From Lytechinus variegatus (taxonomy: Eukaryota > Echinodermata > Echinoidea > Temnopleuroida > Toxopneustidae), in the NCBI RefSeq assembly GCF_018143015.1, contig NC_054743.1, forward strand, positions 35,901,243 to 35,965,242: a stretch of 64,000 bases of DNA, read 5' to 3'. This document shows, piece by piece, positions 25,627 through 37,250 of the stretch (positions within the stretch are counted from its first letter, which is position 1; each line of letters starts with the position of its first letter). Made by a program: the position numbers and the translations under genes. The notes beneath the pieces are model-generated. The model made no database searches. It worked only from the letters and a program-made list of their open reading frames with translations, and was not told where the DNA came from.

Positions 25627-27312
25627 GCGTAACTACGGGGGTGGGGCACGTGCCCCCCCCCCTCATCGGCTGGCAAAAAACGGGGGAAAAGGAGAAAAAG
25701 AGTGAGAAAGAGAAACGTAGTAGGAAAGAAGAAATTATTGTGCAATCTGATATGTTATATTATATTATATTATATATATTATGTTATATTTTGATATTTT
25801 TTGTTAATGATTTAATGAAACATAATTTGTTCAGGGCCTATGTTCTCATCGTTCCTAGCGCTTGCATTGTCTGTTTGGCGAGATATATAATCCTGTTGTA
25901 CTATCCCGTTTTCAAGTCAATATACACCAAATATATTTTCTCGCACTTCGAGTTATTTATTTATTTATTCACGTTTTCTTTAAAAGACAGGGTAGTCCCA
26001 TTCAAGCCAAAAGGCCTGCTTTACAAGGGAGCCCTGTCAAAGTGTACATACATGATTTACATATCAAATACAGAAATTAACACAGTGAATGAAAATAAAT
26101 AAAACAACGCTTTTCATAGAATAAAAATCATAAATGAAATGAGTATAAAACAACGAAAATAATATATAAACACAAAGACAAAGCACGATGGGCAAGTACA
26201 CATAACGAAAAAAAAGAACATGATAAGACAATGGTCATTATGGTTACTTATTGGAAATCTGTTCAAACGGTCTGGTGTTGCCTTGGGCGTCTTTTGAAGA
26301 TTTGGAGGGAAGGGGATGTTTGAATATGAAGTGGTAGGGAGTTGAAAAGTTTGGTTGCAATATATGAAAATGAACGTTTTTTGTTATCTTTTTGGGGCTT
26401 GGGAAGGTATAACTGATTGGTAAGAACATGTCGAGTAGGGTAGATGGTATGACGGTAAGTAATTAGTCTTCTGAGATATGGAGGGGATAATCCATTTAAT
26501 ACCTTATAAACTAGAACGCAATATTGATAATCAAATCTCGTGTGCATGGATTGCCACTTTAAACCATTAAGCAATTGAACGGTCGGGGTATAATTATCAG
26601 CGTTTAATATGAGGCGGGCATATTTATTTTGACATCTTTGTAATCTTAAAAGGTTTTTCTTGGTTGACGACGCCCAGACTGTACTGCAATAATCAATTAT
26701 TGTTTTATCTAGTGACATATGTTTATTTTTCATAACTACTTAAAGTGATTGCCCTTTTAAGGTCTGAACATAAAATATTTCAGTTCGTGCTTACGTTCGC
26801 ATTGGTGAGATATGTCTGCTCTTCATGAATTCCTAAAATCAGTCCTTAAATGTCCTTTTTTCTGATCTCAATATAAAAATTTTCAGCTCGCGCTCGCATC
26901 AGTTGGTTAGTTAATTACATATGGTCTTCGTGATTTATTACAAACAAGCATTAAAATGCCCCTCTTCAGTTCTGAAATTCCTAAATTTTCAGTTCCCGCT
27001 TCACACGCTCGCAATATTTGATTTGTGTGATGATGACAATCATGATTACAATGACTACAAAACATAATTCATGTGTTTAGATGTAATTCTAACGAAATCA
27101 GCAAGCGCTTGGTACTCGCATTAGACATGTTAGATGTCTATGGTGAGATATGTATACTTCGCGCTTGCATTATTTGATCAGTGATATACATATTCCGTGT
27201 AATGGCACAGTCCTTAAAGTGTCTCTATATTAGCTCAGTATATACCTGGCAACAATGTGCGCTTCGCGCGCCCACTAAGTAACTCAAAAAGATTTGGTGC
27301 CGTGACTCACGG
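25627..27312 (-). mobile_element. GCGAGC-word element in intron of gene A, carrying a LINE insertion
   Basis: Same element as 62826-63990 in opposite orientation. The end GGCGTAACTACGGGGG at the left matches the complement of the right end at 63975-63990, and the right end GGCCCGCCACTG matches the complement of CAGTGGCG at 62826. It contains GCGAGC-type words read on the minus strand between 26750 and 27290. Excluding the LINE (25956-26697), about 950 bases remain. The C intron lacks it. Confidence 0.65.
25956..26697 (-). mobile_element. 5'-truncated non-LTR retrotransposon (C-terminal reverse-transcriptase region)
   Basis: The minus-strand frame 26263-26697 reads DYCSTVWAS, LLRLQRCQNKYARLILN, YCVLVYKVLNGLSPPYL and RSFSYIATKLFNSLP. 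These are the motifs that follow the reverse-transcriptase core in Jockey/CR1-like LINEs. The open frame runs on into the host element to 26733; those last residues (up to the start of IIDYC) are host-element sequence. Downstream on the minus strand comes a 3' UTR that ends in GTGAATAAATAAATAAATAA-type repeats at about 25960, typical of a LINE 3' tail. Comparison with 63640-63740 places both junctions within the GCGAGC element. It is truncated and surely inactive, with no endonuclease or catalytic palm. Confidence 0.8.
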
Positions 27313-27429
27313 CCCGCCACTGCCCTAACGAAACTTTGTTGTAAAAATAGCAGAAAAATAATGTTCAAAAAAATATTCTTGAAGGTTCGAGGTTTGTCAG
27401 GGTGAGCGTCCTCTTTAATTAACGCAGGA

Positions 27430-29750
27430 GACCGCCATCGTGAGCGGTTTGAAGCTTGAAATTGATTGCGGCCTTATAAAAAGGTTCATGACTGACATTG
27501 ATATTTACAGATGAAGCGGATGGAATGCTGGCTCAGGAACGGGTGCCAAGTAGCATAATTTATAGTAAAACAAAGAATGTTAAGTGGCAAATGTTGATAT
27601 TTGTGTTTTTATGTTCATTTGGAGTATGGGATAAATAAGATTGACTGATATTTGTTTGGGATGAATAAGATTGAATGATATTTCTTTTAAGAGTAACTTT
27701 TAAGGATTATAAGGTGGAACAGGATTAAATATTGCCTGCAAGATTATTCAAAAACTCAAACATGTCATCAAAAGACGAAGGGAGTAAATTATTGATATAC
27801 TAAACATTATAGCTACTTCATACTATACAAGTCGGCAATTTTGAGTATTTTTTTTAATAAATAAAGAAGTCTCTTTGGGTCAAGTAATGCGATCCTGCAC
27901 AAATGCGAATAACTCTCTTTTGTAATTTACAAATAGAAGTCAGCTATGTAGAACCACTATTAGCCTAAACAACGTTACAGTATGTTATATGTTTATGAGA
28001 GTACCAAGAAATTATGCAATAGGAATAAAGTTTGATGAGGTAAAATATTTTTTAACTTGGAAATAAGATGCAGACACTCAATCCAAGATAAAGCTTCATT
28101 GATGACAATCCCTAAAAATAAAGAGTGAGATTTCGGTTCTAATGGCGTACCGTAAATATGTAAGTAATATGAGAATGATGTTTTAATATATGTAATGTTT
28201 CTTTTTGTGTCCAAAGATAGCTTGCTAGCTTTAAACCACATTGATACTTCGTTCATTTTGTGATTTAATATGTTGTTTAAGGAAGTGAGATTTTTTAAAG
28301 AATAAATATTGGTTTAATCAGTGAATGATAAAAAAGATAAAATGTATGATTTATTATTAATATCATTGACATATAGTAGAATTAATAGTGGGTCTAAAAT
28401 AGAGCCTTAAGGGAAAACACAATGAACTGAAAATGAATCAGTCATAACCAATAAATGTGACGTAATGTCGTCGATTTCTTAAGTAATTCAGAAACCAAAA
28501 GAGGGATTGGTTTCGTACACTATTATAAGTTTTTTTTGTTTAAAATCATATTTATTTCTTCCTCATATCACATATAAAAATATATATATATAACATGACA
28601 TCATTAAAACTTAATTGTTTCAAGTTTACACATAAACATTTTAACATGGTGAGAAAAGGAATATATATGAACTTCAAATTTAAACTTAAAATTAATCTGC
28701 TCACATTTCTTTAACAACTTATAATAACGAAGGGATAAATACAGAACAGAATCCGGGTACAACAGCAAAAATCTAAATTACGGAAATAAACTTATAATCT
28801 GTATATAAAACTCAAGTTAAGATTCTCCATACTCTTCAATCAAACTGATTAATGAGGAAGTTATATAAAAAAAAATACACACAACTTCAAGTTTTGAAAA
28901 TAAATTATCGTGGTAAAGTGTATCGAATGCCTTACTGACAAAATATACAAATTACATGTTCTTTATTAGCATTGGCGTTTGTAATTTTATCATAAATTTG
29001 GATTAAAGCCAAGTTTGTTGAGTAATTTTTCCCGAAGCCATATTGATAATAATAATGATAATAATAATACTATTTGTAGGGCGCTTTATACTGGTGTTTC
29101 AAAGCGCACAGGTTGGCAGATTATAATAATATACAGTCAATCCATTAAAAAAGAAAAAAAAGAAAACAAGTTATGAGAAAAGGTCAGTTTTAAGTGACGA
29201 TTTGAAAATTTGATTAGAATTTAGCAGATTGTGTTTTTTTAATTTATAAAGTAATACTATTTTTTCATATGTACGTGGGAGAAGAGAAATGGGGCGATAA
29301 TTACATATTTCATGAAGATTGCCTTTTTTGAAAATTGGATAGACTTTGGCGATTTCGAATAGGTCAGGAAAACACCTAGTGATCACGATTTATTAAAAAT
29401 GTGACTAAAAGGATTAGCTAGTGGGTGAATTATTTCTATAAAAAGAAACATACTAATTCTTTCATGTGCTTTAAATTTTGAGCTGATAAGAGACCGTGTA
29501 ATATTGAGAACTTCAGTGTGGTTCAACAAAAGAGATTGTAGATAAGGGTCGGGAAGATGATCGGTGAAATGTGCATTTTGGGCTTTTAATTTTACTGCAT
29601 TTTAGTTTCAATTGATGGAGTAGACTGTATACTTTCTAACAATATGGCAAAGTCTTTGTTTTTATTTTAAAAACAACATTTTTTCAAGACAGTTATCATC
29701 AAAATTAAACTTTAAAAAGGGGAAAACTATGAACATGTATACAGCTATTA
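27430..29750 (-). mobile_element. Decayed Jockey/CR1-like LINE
   Basis: Minus-strand translation in several frames gives, from 29640 down: HTEVLNITRSLISSKF; FPDLFEIAKVYPIFKKGN with NYRPISLLP (29171-29386); LLRKAFDT-type sequence near 28940; a GSILGP region near 28400; and WFKASKLSLDTK with GTPLEPKSHSLFLGIVINEALSW (27993-28256). These are consecutive reverse-transcriptase motifs. Frames are broken by stops and insertions (29041-29180 and 28526-28897), so it is a pseudo-element. It is collinear with the plus-strand copy at 61390-62460, which lacks both insertions. Its 3' UTR runs to about 27430. Confidence 0.75.
28526..28897 (-). mobile_element. Insertion of ~370 bp inside the LINE
   Basis: At the homologous site near 61560 the LINE reads without a break, AAACTTGATTATAATAGTG. 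Here the complement is interrupted between TTATAA (28525) and TCAAGTTTTG (about 28890). The insert begins with a T run on the plus strand, which would be a poly(A) tail on the minus strand, so it is probably a small retroposed sequence. The source was not recognised. Confidence 0.55.
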
Positions 29751-29759
29751 GCCCCTAAA

Positions 29760-30578
29760 CATAATCTATGTCTGATGGCCTATTTTTCAAACTTTCTTGG
29801 TAATAATAAATGTGTAAATCGTATAGATGACCGACAAGAAGATATGTGATCTAAATACGGAGGAATTGCCAAAAAAACCCAAAGACGCTTATCGAGGGCA
29901 ATCCCAGAATAAGAGTTCAAAGATACATTTATACCATGAGATACAGGGAGTGCGAGGCAGACAGGCAGAAATTTGAGAGAGGGGGATTGCAAAGAAAAGG
30001 GAGAGAGGTAGGAAAAGACGAGAATAGAGAATTGATAAGAAAAAAAGAAAATTACGAAGCAAAACATAAACATGCTAAGTATATTCAAAATCTACACGCA
30101 GTATATAAGCCTTGTATTTACGTTTAAATGTTTACAAAGTCGGACATAATTTAAGTTCATCTGAAATATTATTCCAGCATTTAGAACCAATGAAATCAAT
30201 GGTAGTTTTTGAGAAATTAAGTTTTAAGAAAAGTAAGCGTAAATCCCCTTGTGCCCTAGTACTATACGAATGTATTGCACTATTCTTAGTAAAAAGATCA
30301 TTAAAACTCATAGGCAGTATACTTTTGAAATAAGAATACATAAATATGGCAACTTGCAGGTGATTAATATGAAAAACATTTTTTAAAGAGCTGTGACTTA
30401 AAGGTGGAGCATTGCACATAACCCTAATTGCGCGCTTTTGTAGTATGTATAATTGGTTTAAAATAATTATTCCACAGTTTCCCCCAGATAACAAGACAAA
30501 CGGGGTAAAATCATTGAATTGTATAGCATAATTGATACTATAAAAGGCACGACAAGTTAAATACGGTTTAAAACACAA
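29760..30578 (-). mobile_element. Second LINE 3' fragment in intron of gene A
   Basis: Minus-strand frame 30132-30578 reads LNQLYILQKRAIRVMCNAP, HSSLKNVFHINHLQVAIFMY, LPMSFNDLFTKNSAIHSYSTR and CWNNISDEL. This is the C-terminal region of a Jockey/CR1-like element, distinct from the 26.3-kb fragment in sequence. Sequence down to about 29760 looks like its 3' UTR. The catalytic part is absent. Confidence 0.7.
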
Positions 30579-30744
30579 ATGGCTGCATTACTAACGTTCG
30601 TAAGGGAGGGGATAAGTGCTCCCTGACGGTGAAAACAGAGTAAAAGCTGGAAAGAAGAAAATAATTAAATACATGATTAGAGCTATTCTTGCTTCTCTCC
30701 GTCCTTTTCTCTCATTCTCCTTTTTATTCTCTCTCTCTCTACAG

Positions 30745-31138
30745 ATTAAACGCAGAGTTACAGACACATTCTGAAGCCTCAAAGGGCTGCAACAACTGGG
30801 ATGAAGCAGTGTGTGAGGGCGAATACTCGGATGGAGAAGACCAACGGCTTTGGAGAACCGGTTTGCTGAACATCCAATTTGAAAACGAACTGGAAGGGGG
30901 TGTCATACCTGCCCTCGAGAAAGCCTGCATCGCTCCAAGAACAAACGGGTACGTGTGGTTCTGGGTCAACAGGATCGACTACGGCAAAGTGACCTTCGCT
31001 GATGGGTCAAGTACCAAACAAGACGGCGAATGCTTGGCTATCAGGGTCGGTAACGATGGTAGAATCTACGGCAGGTACTTTAGTTGCGGTCAGAAGCTAC
31101 CATCCTTCATTAGGATCACACCAGTACAAAGTCACTAG
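30745..31138 (+). CDS. Gene A exon 2: divergent C-type-lectin-like domain
   Basis: Follows a pyrimidine tract and ACAG acceptor (30741-30744). The first base completes codon 72, and 130 further residues end at TAG 31136-31138. Features that resemble a C-type lectin fold are EASKGC near the start, then LLNIQFENELEGGVIPAL (helix region), YVWFWVNR (the position of WIGL), FADGSS (DGS), and GECLAIRV..DGR..YFSC..LPSFI, which parallels the EC-A-R-DGRW-C-PFIC ending. The terminal Cys after FI is Arg here, and the WND and EPN/QPD calcium and sugar motifs are missing, so ordinary sugar binding is unlikely. Against copy C I count about 15 amino-acid changes and about 8 silent ones, so the protein evolves fast. 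The family call is tentative; secreted status and gene reality are firmer. Confidence 0.7.
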
Positions 31139-31267
31139 AGGAACCGATCTAAAAATGAAAGGCGATTGCCTTGACCAACCGTAGATCTTCTTTCTCAATT
31201 CGACGTTAAGTGTGGTGCGAATGAATCCTCCGGGTTTTAGTTAGCACAGTGTCTTCCAAAAAGCAAG

Positions 31268-31273
31268 ATTAAA
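31268..31273 (+). terminator. Candidate polyadenylation signal of gene A
   Basis: ATTAAA lies 130 bases after the stop codon and is followed by CCTCTGTTGTTGTTT, a GT-rich element. It is preserved in copy E (57861-57866, -) but reads ATTAAC in copy C. Confidence 0.4.
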
Positions 31274-31995
31274 GTATACATTCACTATCTCGACCTCTGT
31301 TGTTGTTTATCGCGTTTAGGCTAAACTAATTAAAGAAAACCTGATTAATAGGCAAAACGAGTTCATCAGGAAAATTACGGGTAAACATTGACCTTTTCGA
31401 AACCCTGAATAAAAATCGATTTGAACTTTGCTATTTTGTCCGGCCTGATTTTCCTGTGGCATCTAATTCCGGGGGTGTAATATATCATTTAATTAGAGAC
31501 TGAGATTTAGTTCATTTCAAATATGAACATTGCATTCCCGAATAAAGGGCTGTTGAAAACGTGAAAAAAAAATTCGCCCCGTGTTTTAAAATAGTACACG
31601 ACACAAGTTTGGCCGCCATTCATACCTATTCTCCTAGTAGAAATGAAGATCTTTCATGTTATTTTCATGTTTTCTTGTTGGTGTTTTTAATGTACAATAA
31701 TTATAAACAATCAGATTTCACGGTTCGTGTAACTTCCTGTTATGATCAGTCAACGAGAGAAGTAATAAAACGGTTGGACAAATACAATTGTGTCTTCAAA
31801 CTTTGTTTCTGTTTGTGGTAACTCCCGTAGGAACTCGGCAGGACAGCATTTTGCTGGTTTCTGTACATGTCTGCTGGTTGTCCTGCATGAGTTTGTTTTG
31901 TATTTCAAAGGGGATTAAACCTTTGGAACATGCAGACTTTGTTTTAAAACAGAAAAATCAAAGAATAAGAACAAAGAAAATTCGAGAAATATCGG
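31274..31995. other. 3' flank of gene A, duplicated downstream of C and E
   Basis: Matches 46390-47075 and, inverted, 56790-57860. Markers are GCATTCCCGAATAAAG, CTGAGATTTAGTTCATTTCA, and TGCAGACTTTG beside CCTTTGGAACATGC. No open frame is conserved. Confidence 0.65.
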
Positions 31996-32322
31996 ACAAA
32001 TAATGAGAAAGTTTCGAGCATTTGAATATTGCGATCACTAATGCTATGGAGATCCTCTTGTTGGCAATGCGACAAAGATGTGTGATATCACATGTGAACA
32101 ACTTTCCCTTTGATGGACTACAAATACCCCCAAAATGTCTTTTTTTATGGTGATACAAACTCTCTTTCCATAATAAAAACATGAATAAAGGCAGTTTAAG
32201 TGATATAATATAATACTGAAGTACTGGGATAGTTGTTCACAATAACATCACACATCTTTGTCGCATTGCCATAGCATTAGTGATCGCAATAATCAAATGC
32301 TCATAATTTTTTCATTATTTGT
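31996..32322. mobile_element. Palindromic MITE downstream of gene A
   Basis: Left arm ACAAATAATGAGAAAG, GAGCATTTGAATATTGCGATCA, AATGCGACAAAGATGTGTGAT; right arm the same words inverted (ATCACACATCTTTGTCGCATT, GTGATCGCAAT, CAAATGCTC, CATTATTTGTT). (Words over 20 bases are shown to identify arms at 32015-32090 and 32244-32310.) Copies sit in the same place after C (47075-47738) and E (56405-56785). Confidence 0.7.
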
Positions 32323-32639
32323 TCAATTTTTTTCAAGCTTTCGTTGATCTGCTTCTTTGATTTTTTCTGTTTTCACACAAGCTTTCTGGTTCCAAAGGTT
32401 TTATTCTCCTTTTAAGTTTGTTGTATAGGCCTGCTGCGTGAGACTGCCTTGCTTATATGAAGTCATATACGATGACTTCTCCTCAGAGACAATGGTTCGT
32501 ATTTTGGCCTCCGATTAAGGAGATGATTTTAATAATTTGAAAAAATAAAAGCCTTTGAAATCGATGGTTCTTCCGGTCACCGACATGAAAAAATCTCACC
32601 AAGGCGTTTCCCAAATATTATATGTATTCGCCTAGAGGC

Positions 32640-32925
32640 AACTCTCGATCATTTTGCTTCGGAACAGTCTTCTTATCAAAATCTTTGTTCATCTCGCTGT
32701 GGTAGACAATGACACGACGTGGCGAGTAGCAATCGCTCTCTTGCTAGCGGGAGTTGATGTCGTCTCTGTGCAAGACACTACAATCTATGATCCTGATTGG
32801 CATTTGCCAAAATGGACCAGCACTCACCCTCGACCCGCCTGTGACTGGAGTAAAGAATTGGGTAGAGACCTTTAGGTTTATGGCGAAAGTGGCTTCTTGA
32901 TGTGCTGGGGTAATATGGTGCCCGG
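32640..32925 (+). pseudogene. Pseudo-exon B: broken first exon of the lectin-like family
   Basis: Leader and coding sequence align with exon 1 of A and C. The start ATG has become ACG (about 32711), while the signal-peptide region is kept (TWRVAIALLLAGVDVVSVQ). The mature part diverges, with an extra segment DTTIYDPDWHLP before KWTST. A TAG interrupts the frame after LGRDL (near 32873), beyond which VYGESGF and MCWGN can still be read. The exon then runs into a G run and a foreign repeat end (GGGCTACTCGAATTATAAT) exactly where NPGMVY and the splice donor should be. No second exon follows before 41.5 kb. It is non-functional as a secreted protein exon. Confidence 0.8.
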
Positions 32926-33652
32926 GGGGGGGGGGGCTACTCGAATTATAATATAAAACATGATGCTATGTGCCACACATTATCCTATGTTCCATCTCAA
33001 GTAGATATGAAAATGTTGAGATGATAAATCGATTTTTTTTCAAAGATATATGATCTTTAAAACTATAGATGGATTAAATATGCGTTTTTCATATCAAAAT
33101 GAAGATTTCTTTTTAAACATTTGAGATATGTTTAACTACCCTTTGGGCTACCATTTATAATATTGTAGGTCTGTTAGTTTGGGATCCAACTCTGCTTAAA
33201 TTATAAATTAGAATTACTATTTTACTGGCGATATAATCTGATACAAACCAAATTCATTACCAGTGGTGTATAGGAACCACCGCCCTCAAAAAGTAAAATG
33301 TAGGGGCCACACACGGAGTATGGGGCAAAATTTGTAAGGAACCGATTGAGCCAGAAATTACTTTTTTTTAATCTTTTTGACAGATTTTGATATAATGCCC
33401 AGAAAATATATTATTTCCCCCATTTCCTTTCCCTTTTCCCCTCTAACTTCATTATTTTAATTCTTGATCGTGGCATCTGTTTAGGGGACAATGGACCCAA
33501 AACCACTCACATTTTTACATCAGGATTCTTTACTTAACAGTCATGTTAAAATGTCAGAGTCGTTTTTACTCCTAATAGTCATTACGATATCCATTTTCCC
33601 CCAAGTAACTATGATGATCTCCGCCACCTAATCAAGTATCAAAATGATACTA
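32926..33652. other. G run, repeat-end fragment and unclassified sequence
   Basis: Begins with about 12 G and a GGCTACTCGAATTATAATAT..ATGCTATGTGCCAC end, which is one end of the element type at 56032-56404. The remainder shows no feature and partly matches 48340-48440. Confidence 0.5.
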
Positions 33653-33927
33653 CACTGTTAGAAAATTTATCCTTAAAATAAAAGAAGTTCCTGCAGCAGA
33701 GTCTCGAGATCATCTGTAATCTTATTGAATTGCGTAATCTTACAGGAATTTGGTATTTGGTGTATGGAATCTTACAAATTTCCTTGAATAAAACACCCTT
33801 TTCCCCTTTTTTTAACATACAAATTGCAGAAAGATTCCTGTTTTATGAATTTACAGAATGATTCTGTTATTGCTTTCTGCAAAATTTTCTGTTTATTTTC
33901 TGTAAAATCACGGGTTTTTTAACAGTG
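33653..33927. mobile_element. CACTGTTAGAAAA-end MITE, copy 2 (complete)
   Basis: TIRs CACTGTTAGAAAA and TTTTTTAACAGTG with TA duplicated on both sides (33651-33652, 33928-33929), as for Tc1/mariner-type elements. It is 275 bp and non-coding; a diverged relative lies at 19275-19527. Confidence 0.85.
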
Positions 33928-33929
33928 TA

Positions 33930-34698
33930 GATGATAGGCCCAGCGATACGACTAACATTTCAAAGTGATAATCTATATATCATGATAATTTTTAAACGAA
34001 GCTTACATTGCCAAAACCGATGATCAAGTTCAATTCTCAGATAAATTTTGCTATTCCCATTCATTTTGAATTAATAAAGCAATCGTAGGAATTATTTATC
34101 TTCAATTCGAATCAAACAAAAATTTATTTTATTGAAAATTACTTTTCAATACTTTTCATGTATAATATACTCATCAAGAATATCATTAATATAGACAAAA
34201 ATAATTGAAGTATAGTGCAGTATATAAATTTTACATGGAAGAAGGCGTGTAAAACCAAAAAGCGGAAATACCTTTGTAGGCAATCGGGATAGTAGTAATG
34301 ATAATGAGTAAACAGCAATTAAAAAAGAAAGGGCTAAGAGAAGGGAAAGGAAGAGAATACAGAAGAAAAGACCATAGAGAGGCTATAGCAAGCAACTAGA
34401 ATAAAAAAGGGTAGACCTTATGATGACATTTTTTTCTTGGAAAATATACGAAGAGACACTATTATACACATTACATGTAGAGAGTGACTGGTACATCAAA
34501 GCCTTGCCCCAACAGGCAGCACCCTTTTGGGAAAAAGAGGCATTCTATCCCAATTTCACATTGTCGTAATGATGGTGATGATTACTGTGTGAAGTACAGA
34601 TACATGTATATAGGTAGATGGTTATCCTACTCTTTCATCACCGGTTGGTTTCAAGAAAATACAAATGGCTTTACTTTATTTAACAAAAGTGCCTTTTT
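33930..34698. other. No recognisable feature
   Basis: AT-rich, with no supported exon or repeat. Confidence 0.4.
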
Positions 34699-35780
34699 CG
34701 CCTCAATGAGGCTCAAACATTAGCAGATTTCTCCGAAATTGGGAAAAATAAGGAAAAGGGGTGGGTGATTTCTGCAGCAACCTGAGTGGGGAAGGTTTCG
34801 ATGTCCCAACACCTCTTTACATGTATCTGATAGAGAAAGGCCTACTCTTTTGTCCCAGGGCAGTTTTATGGCAATACAAGTGACTTGTTGTACAGCGAAA
34901 ACAGCCTTTTGCCTTTTTTTTTTTGGGGGGGGCTCTAAAATGGCAGATTTTCCAAAAAACAGGCAAAATACGAAAAAGGGATGGGTAACTTTGGCAGCCC
35001 CTGAGGTGGTCGGAACTATCACCTACTAGGTGTTAGTTCCGACCACCTCATGGGGGCTTCTTTATATGTAGCTGATAGGAAAGAAAATAGCGTTTCAAAT
35101 CCAATTAGCTTTAAGCCGACTTTAGTGGCTTGCTTACAGCGAAAACAGCATTTTCCCTAAATGGGGGCTCCAAAATGGCAAAAAAAAATCCGTAAATAGG
35201 CAAAAAACGAAAATTTTCACATGTATTGACAGGAGGGGGGGGGGGGGGGAATTGTCGGCAGGCCCCGAGAGGGTAGGCTTCGATTCCTTAGCCCTGATTA
35301 ATATGAAGCTGATAAAGATGGAGGCTTCAAAATGACAGATTTTCCCATAAATAGCCAATAATACGAAAAGGGGTAGGCTCCTAACGCTTCTTTATAGACA
35401 AAAGACTAATCTTTTGTCTAAAAATAGTTATACGATTTAGGTGGCATGCTTTAGAGCGGAAACGGGTTTTTGCCTCAACAGGGGCTCCAAAATGGAAGAC
35501 TTTTAGCTGGGTGACTTCAGCAGCACCCACCCCCCCCCCCCCGAGCGAGAAGACTTTAAGGTGTAACGCATAGATAAAAGGTATACTATTTTATCTCCAA
35601 GTTGTTTCAAATGAATTTAAATGTGTTTTCTACATAGAAACGTTTCTAGCCTCAATAGGGGATTCAGAATGGCACATTTCCAAGAACTGAAGTAGAATTG
35701 GGAAAAAGGGACGGGGCGAATTTGGCAGCCTTTGGGGGACATTTAACCTTATAAAAAGACTTCACAATAAAAAAGAAATG
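34699..35780. repeat. Degenerate ~150-240-bp tandem repeat, unit 1 copy
   Basis: About six units, starting near 34699, 34908, 35150, 35320, 35472 and 35650. Each has GCCTCAA..GGGGGCTCCAAAATGGCAGA, TAGGCAAAATACGAAAA, GGGTGACTT..GCAGC, and ATATGTAGCTGATAGA with CTACTCTTTTGTCTCCAA. Several carry runs of G or C near the GCAGC words. Non-coding. Confidence 0.65.
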
Positions 35781-35937
35781 AAAAATTGATGTTTGAAGAA
35801 AAAAAATGGAATATGGTTGGAATCATATTGTGTCGCCAGTTAACAAGGAATTGTAATTGATGAATGCAGTGTTGGATCTCAAACTAACGGCACATGATTA
35901 TGAATAGTAGCCCACATACATGTATCTGCACACATGA

Positions 35938-36207
35938 AGGTTCAAAATTTAACCCCAAAAGGTTGATGCAAAATCAGCACCCTGTGCCTATGGGTTCAAA
36001 AATTGAACCCCTGATTTGGGGTTCAAAAATTGAACCATGCGGTTAGTACTCAATACTGCACCCCAAGGGGTTCAATTTAAAATTTAGGGGTGCAGTTTTG
36101 AACCCGAAGGGTGCAATACTGCACCCCAAGGGGTCCCGCAGGTTTCAATTTTTGAACACATAGGGTGCTGATTTTGCATCAACCTTTCGGGGTTCAATTT
36201 TGAACCA
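35938..36207. mobile_element. 270-bp palindromic element of GGTTCAA words
   Basis: AGGTTCAAAATTTAACCCC at the left is inverted at GGGGTTCAATTTTGAACC at the right. Inner arms GATGCAAAATCAGCACCCT and AGGGTGCTGATTTTGCATC are perfect. The core repeats GGTTCAA and TGCACCCC in both directions. The paralogous place in unit 2 (about 49390-49570) lacks it. Confidence 0.8.
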
Positions 36208-36475
36208 TGGATGTATTCCTATTTTGAAGGTTTGATATCTAAATTTCACTTTAATGTTACTGTAACGTTAGAGCTATCACCCAGGAAAATTTTGATACAT
36301 CAACGGCTTATTTATGATATATTCAAGCGGAGAAAAAGCAACTTACATTTCACCTGACTCTTAAAGGTTATTAATTTTTAAATGTTTTGCTATTTTACAT
36401 GGTTCTTTAAATTCGTCTGAAGAAAAAAAAAGTGATTCCACAATTCAAGACTACTACTAAGCAGTGATCTAGAGG

Positions 36476-36717
36476 CAGGGGCGGATCCAGTTTTTTACAA
36501 AGGGGGGGGGGGTAGGGGGGCACATTTTCCTGAGGAAAGATTTGACAAGCCTGAAAAAAAATTAACCCCAAAATTAGGACATTTCGTTCACCCAAAAAAT
36601 TGACAGGCAAAATAAAAATAAAAAGGTCTTCATTTTCAAAAGGGGGCACACTTTAGTTTTAACGGCAATGTTACATTACTGTGCCTCTCAAGGGGGCACG
36701 GGCCGGATACACCAGTG
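36476..36717. mobile_element. GGGGCGGATCCAG-end element with TCTAGAGG duplication
   Basis: The left end CAGGGGCGGATCCAG and a right end reading GGGCCGGATACACC are imperfect inverted ends. TCTAGAGG lies exactly outside both (36468-36475, 36718-36725). It is 242 bp and non-coding. The left end matches that of the 1589 element, so they may share a mobilising enzyme. Confidence 0.75.
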
Positions 36718-36779
36718 TCTAGAGGGTCTATACTTACTGGTGTTAAACCTTTTTTTGTGGTGTGGGTTGTACGATACTC

Positions 36780-37250
36780 TTAAATAGAGCCCCTATATTT
36801 TGCTGGATATTCGGACCTAAAAAGTAACATTTTAAGGATTGTTTGTAGGAATTTATAAAGAGCATACGTGTTTAATAAAAATTGGGATGCCAAGAGCAGG
36901 GGAGCACTTTTAGAAAAAAAAGATGTGTTTGTTACTAAATAAAATGATAAAAGCTCAAATTGCGAGGAAACATATTTCATGTATATAGACCAAAAAATGA
37001 ATGTTTTCAAGTACAATACGTACAATTAAACTTTTCTATGATAAATTTGAAACCAAAATAAATACTCATTGCATTTCTCATTCCCCCCCTTTGATTCTCT
37101 TTTTTCCCCTCCCTCTTTCCATTTCCCTCGGGTTTTTTTGATCAGCCGATGGGGGTGGGGGCAAGTGTCCCCCGTAGGTGGCCACTGCCCCCCCGGGCCC
37201 CTCTTTAGTCCAGTGAGCATGATTATGTACAGCCTTTCCTCGAGAAAGAG
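36780..37250 (+). mobile_element. Truncated GCGAGC-element tail (unit 1)
   Basis: Carries GATATTCGGACCTAAAAAG, TAACATTTTAAGGA, GCGAGGAAACATATTT, then the C/T-rich tail and a G/C-run end (GATGGGGGTGGGGGCAAGTG, CCACTGCCCCCC). It matches 52091-52560 and the 3' part of 62826-63990. The array itself is missing. Confidence 0.6.

Larger units (their letters stand above)
25618..27422. mobile_element. GGAAGTTCACCCTGAC-type MITE, interrupted by a nested element
   Basis: The left end GATTAAAGG (25618) and right end CAGGGTGAGCGTCCTCTTTAATTAA (key words CAGGGTGAGC and CTTTAATTAA, to 27422) correspond to the intact MITE at 42461-42903 in the intron of gene C. A GCGAGC element (25627-27312) splits the MITE close to its left end, and that element in turn carries a LINE fragment. 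The C copy is therefore the uninterrupted form. Confidence 0.65.

Noticed and set aside
25617..26102. 161-codon plus-strand frame
   Set aside because: It crosses the edge of a GCGAGC element and the LINE 3' UTR; no recognisable domain.
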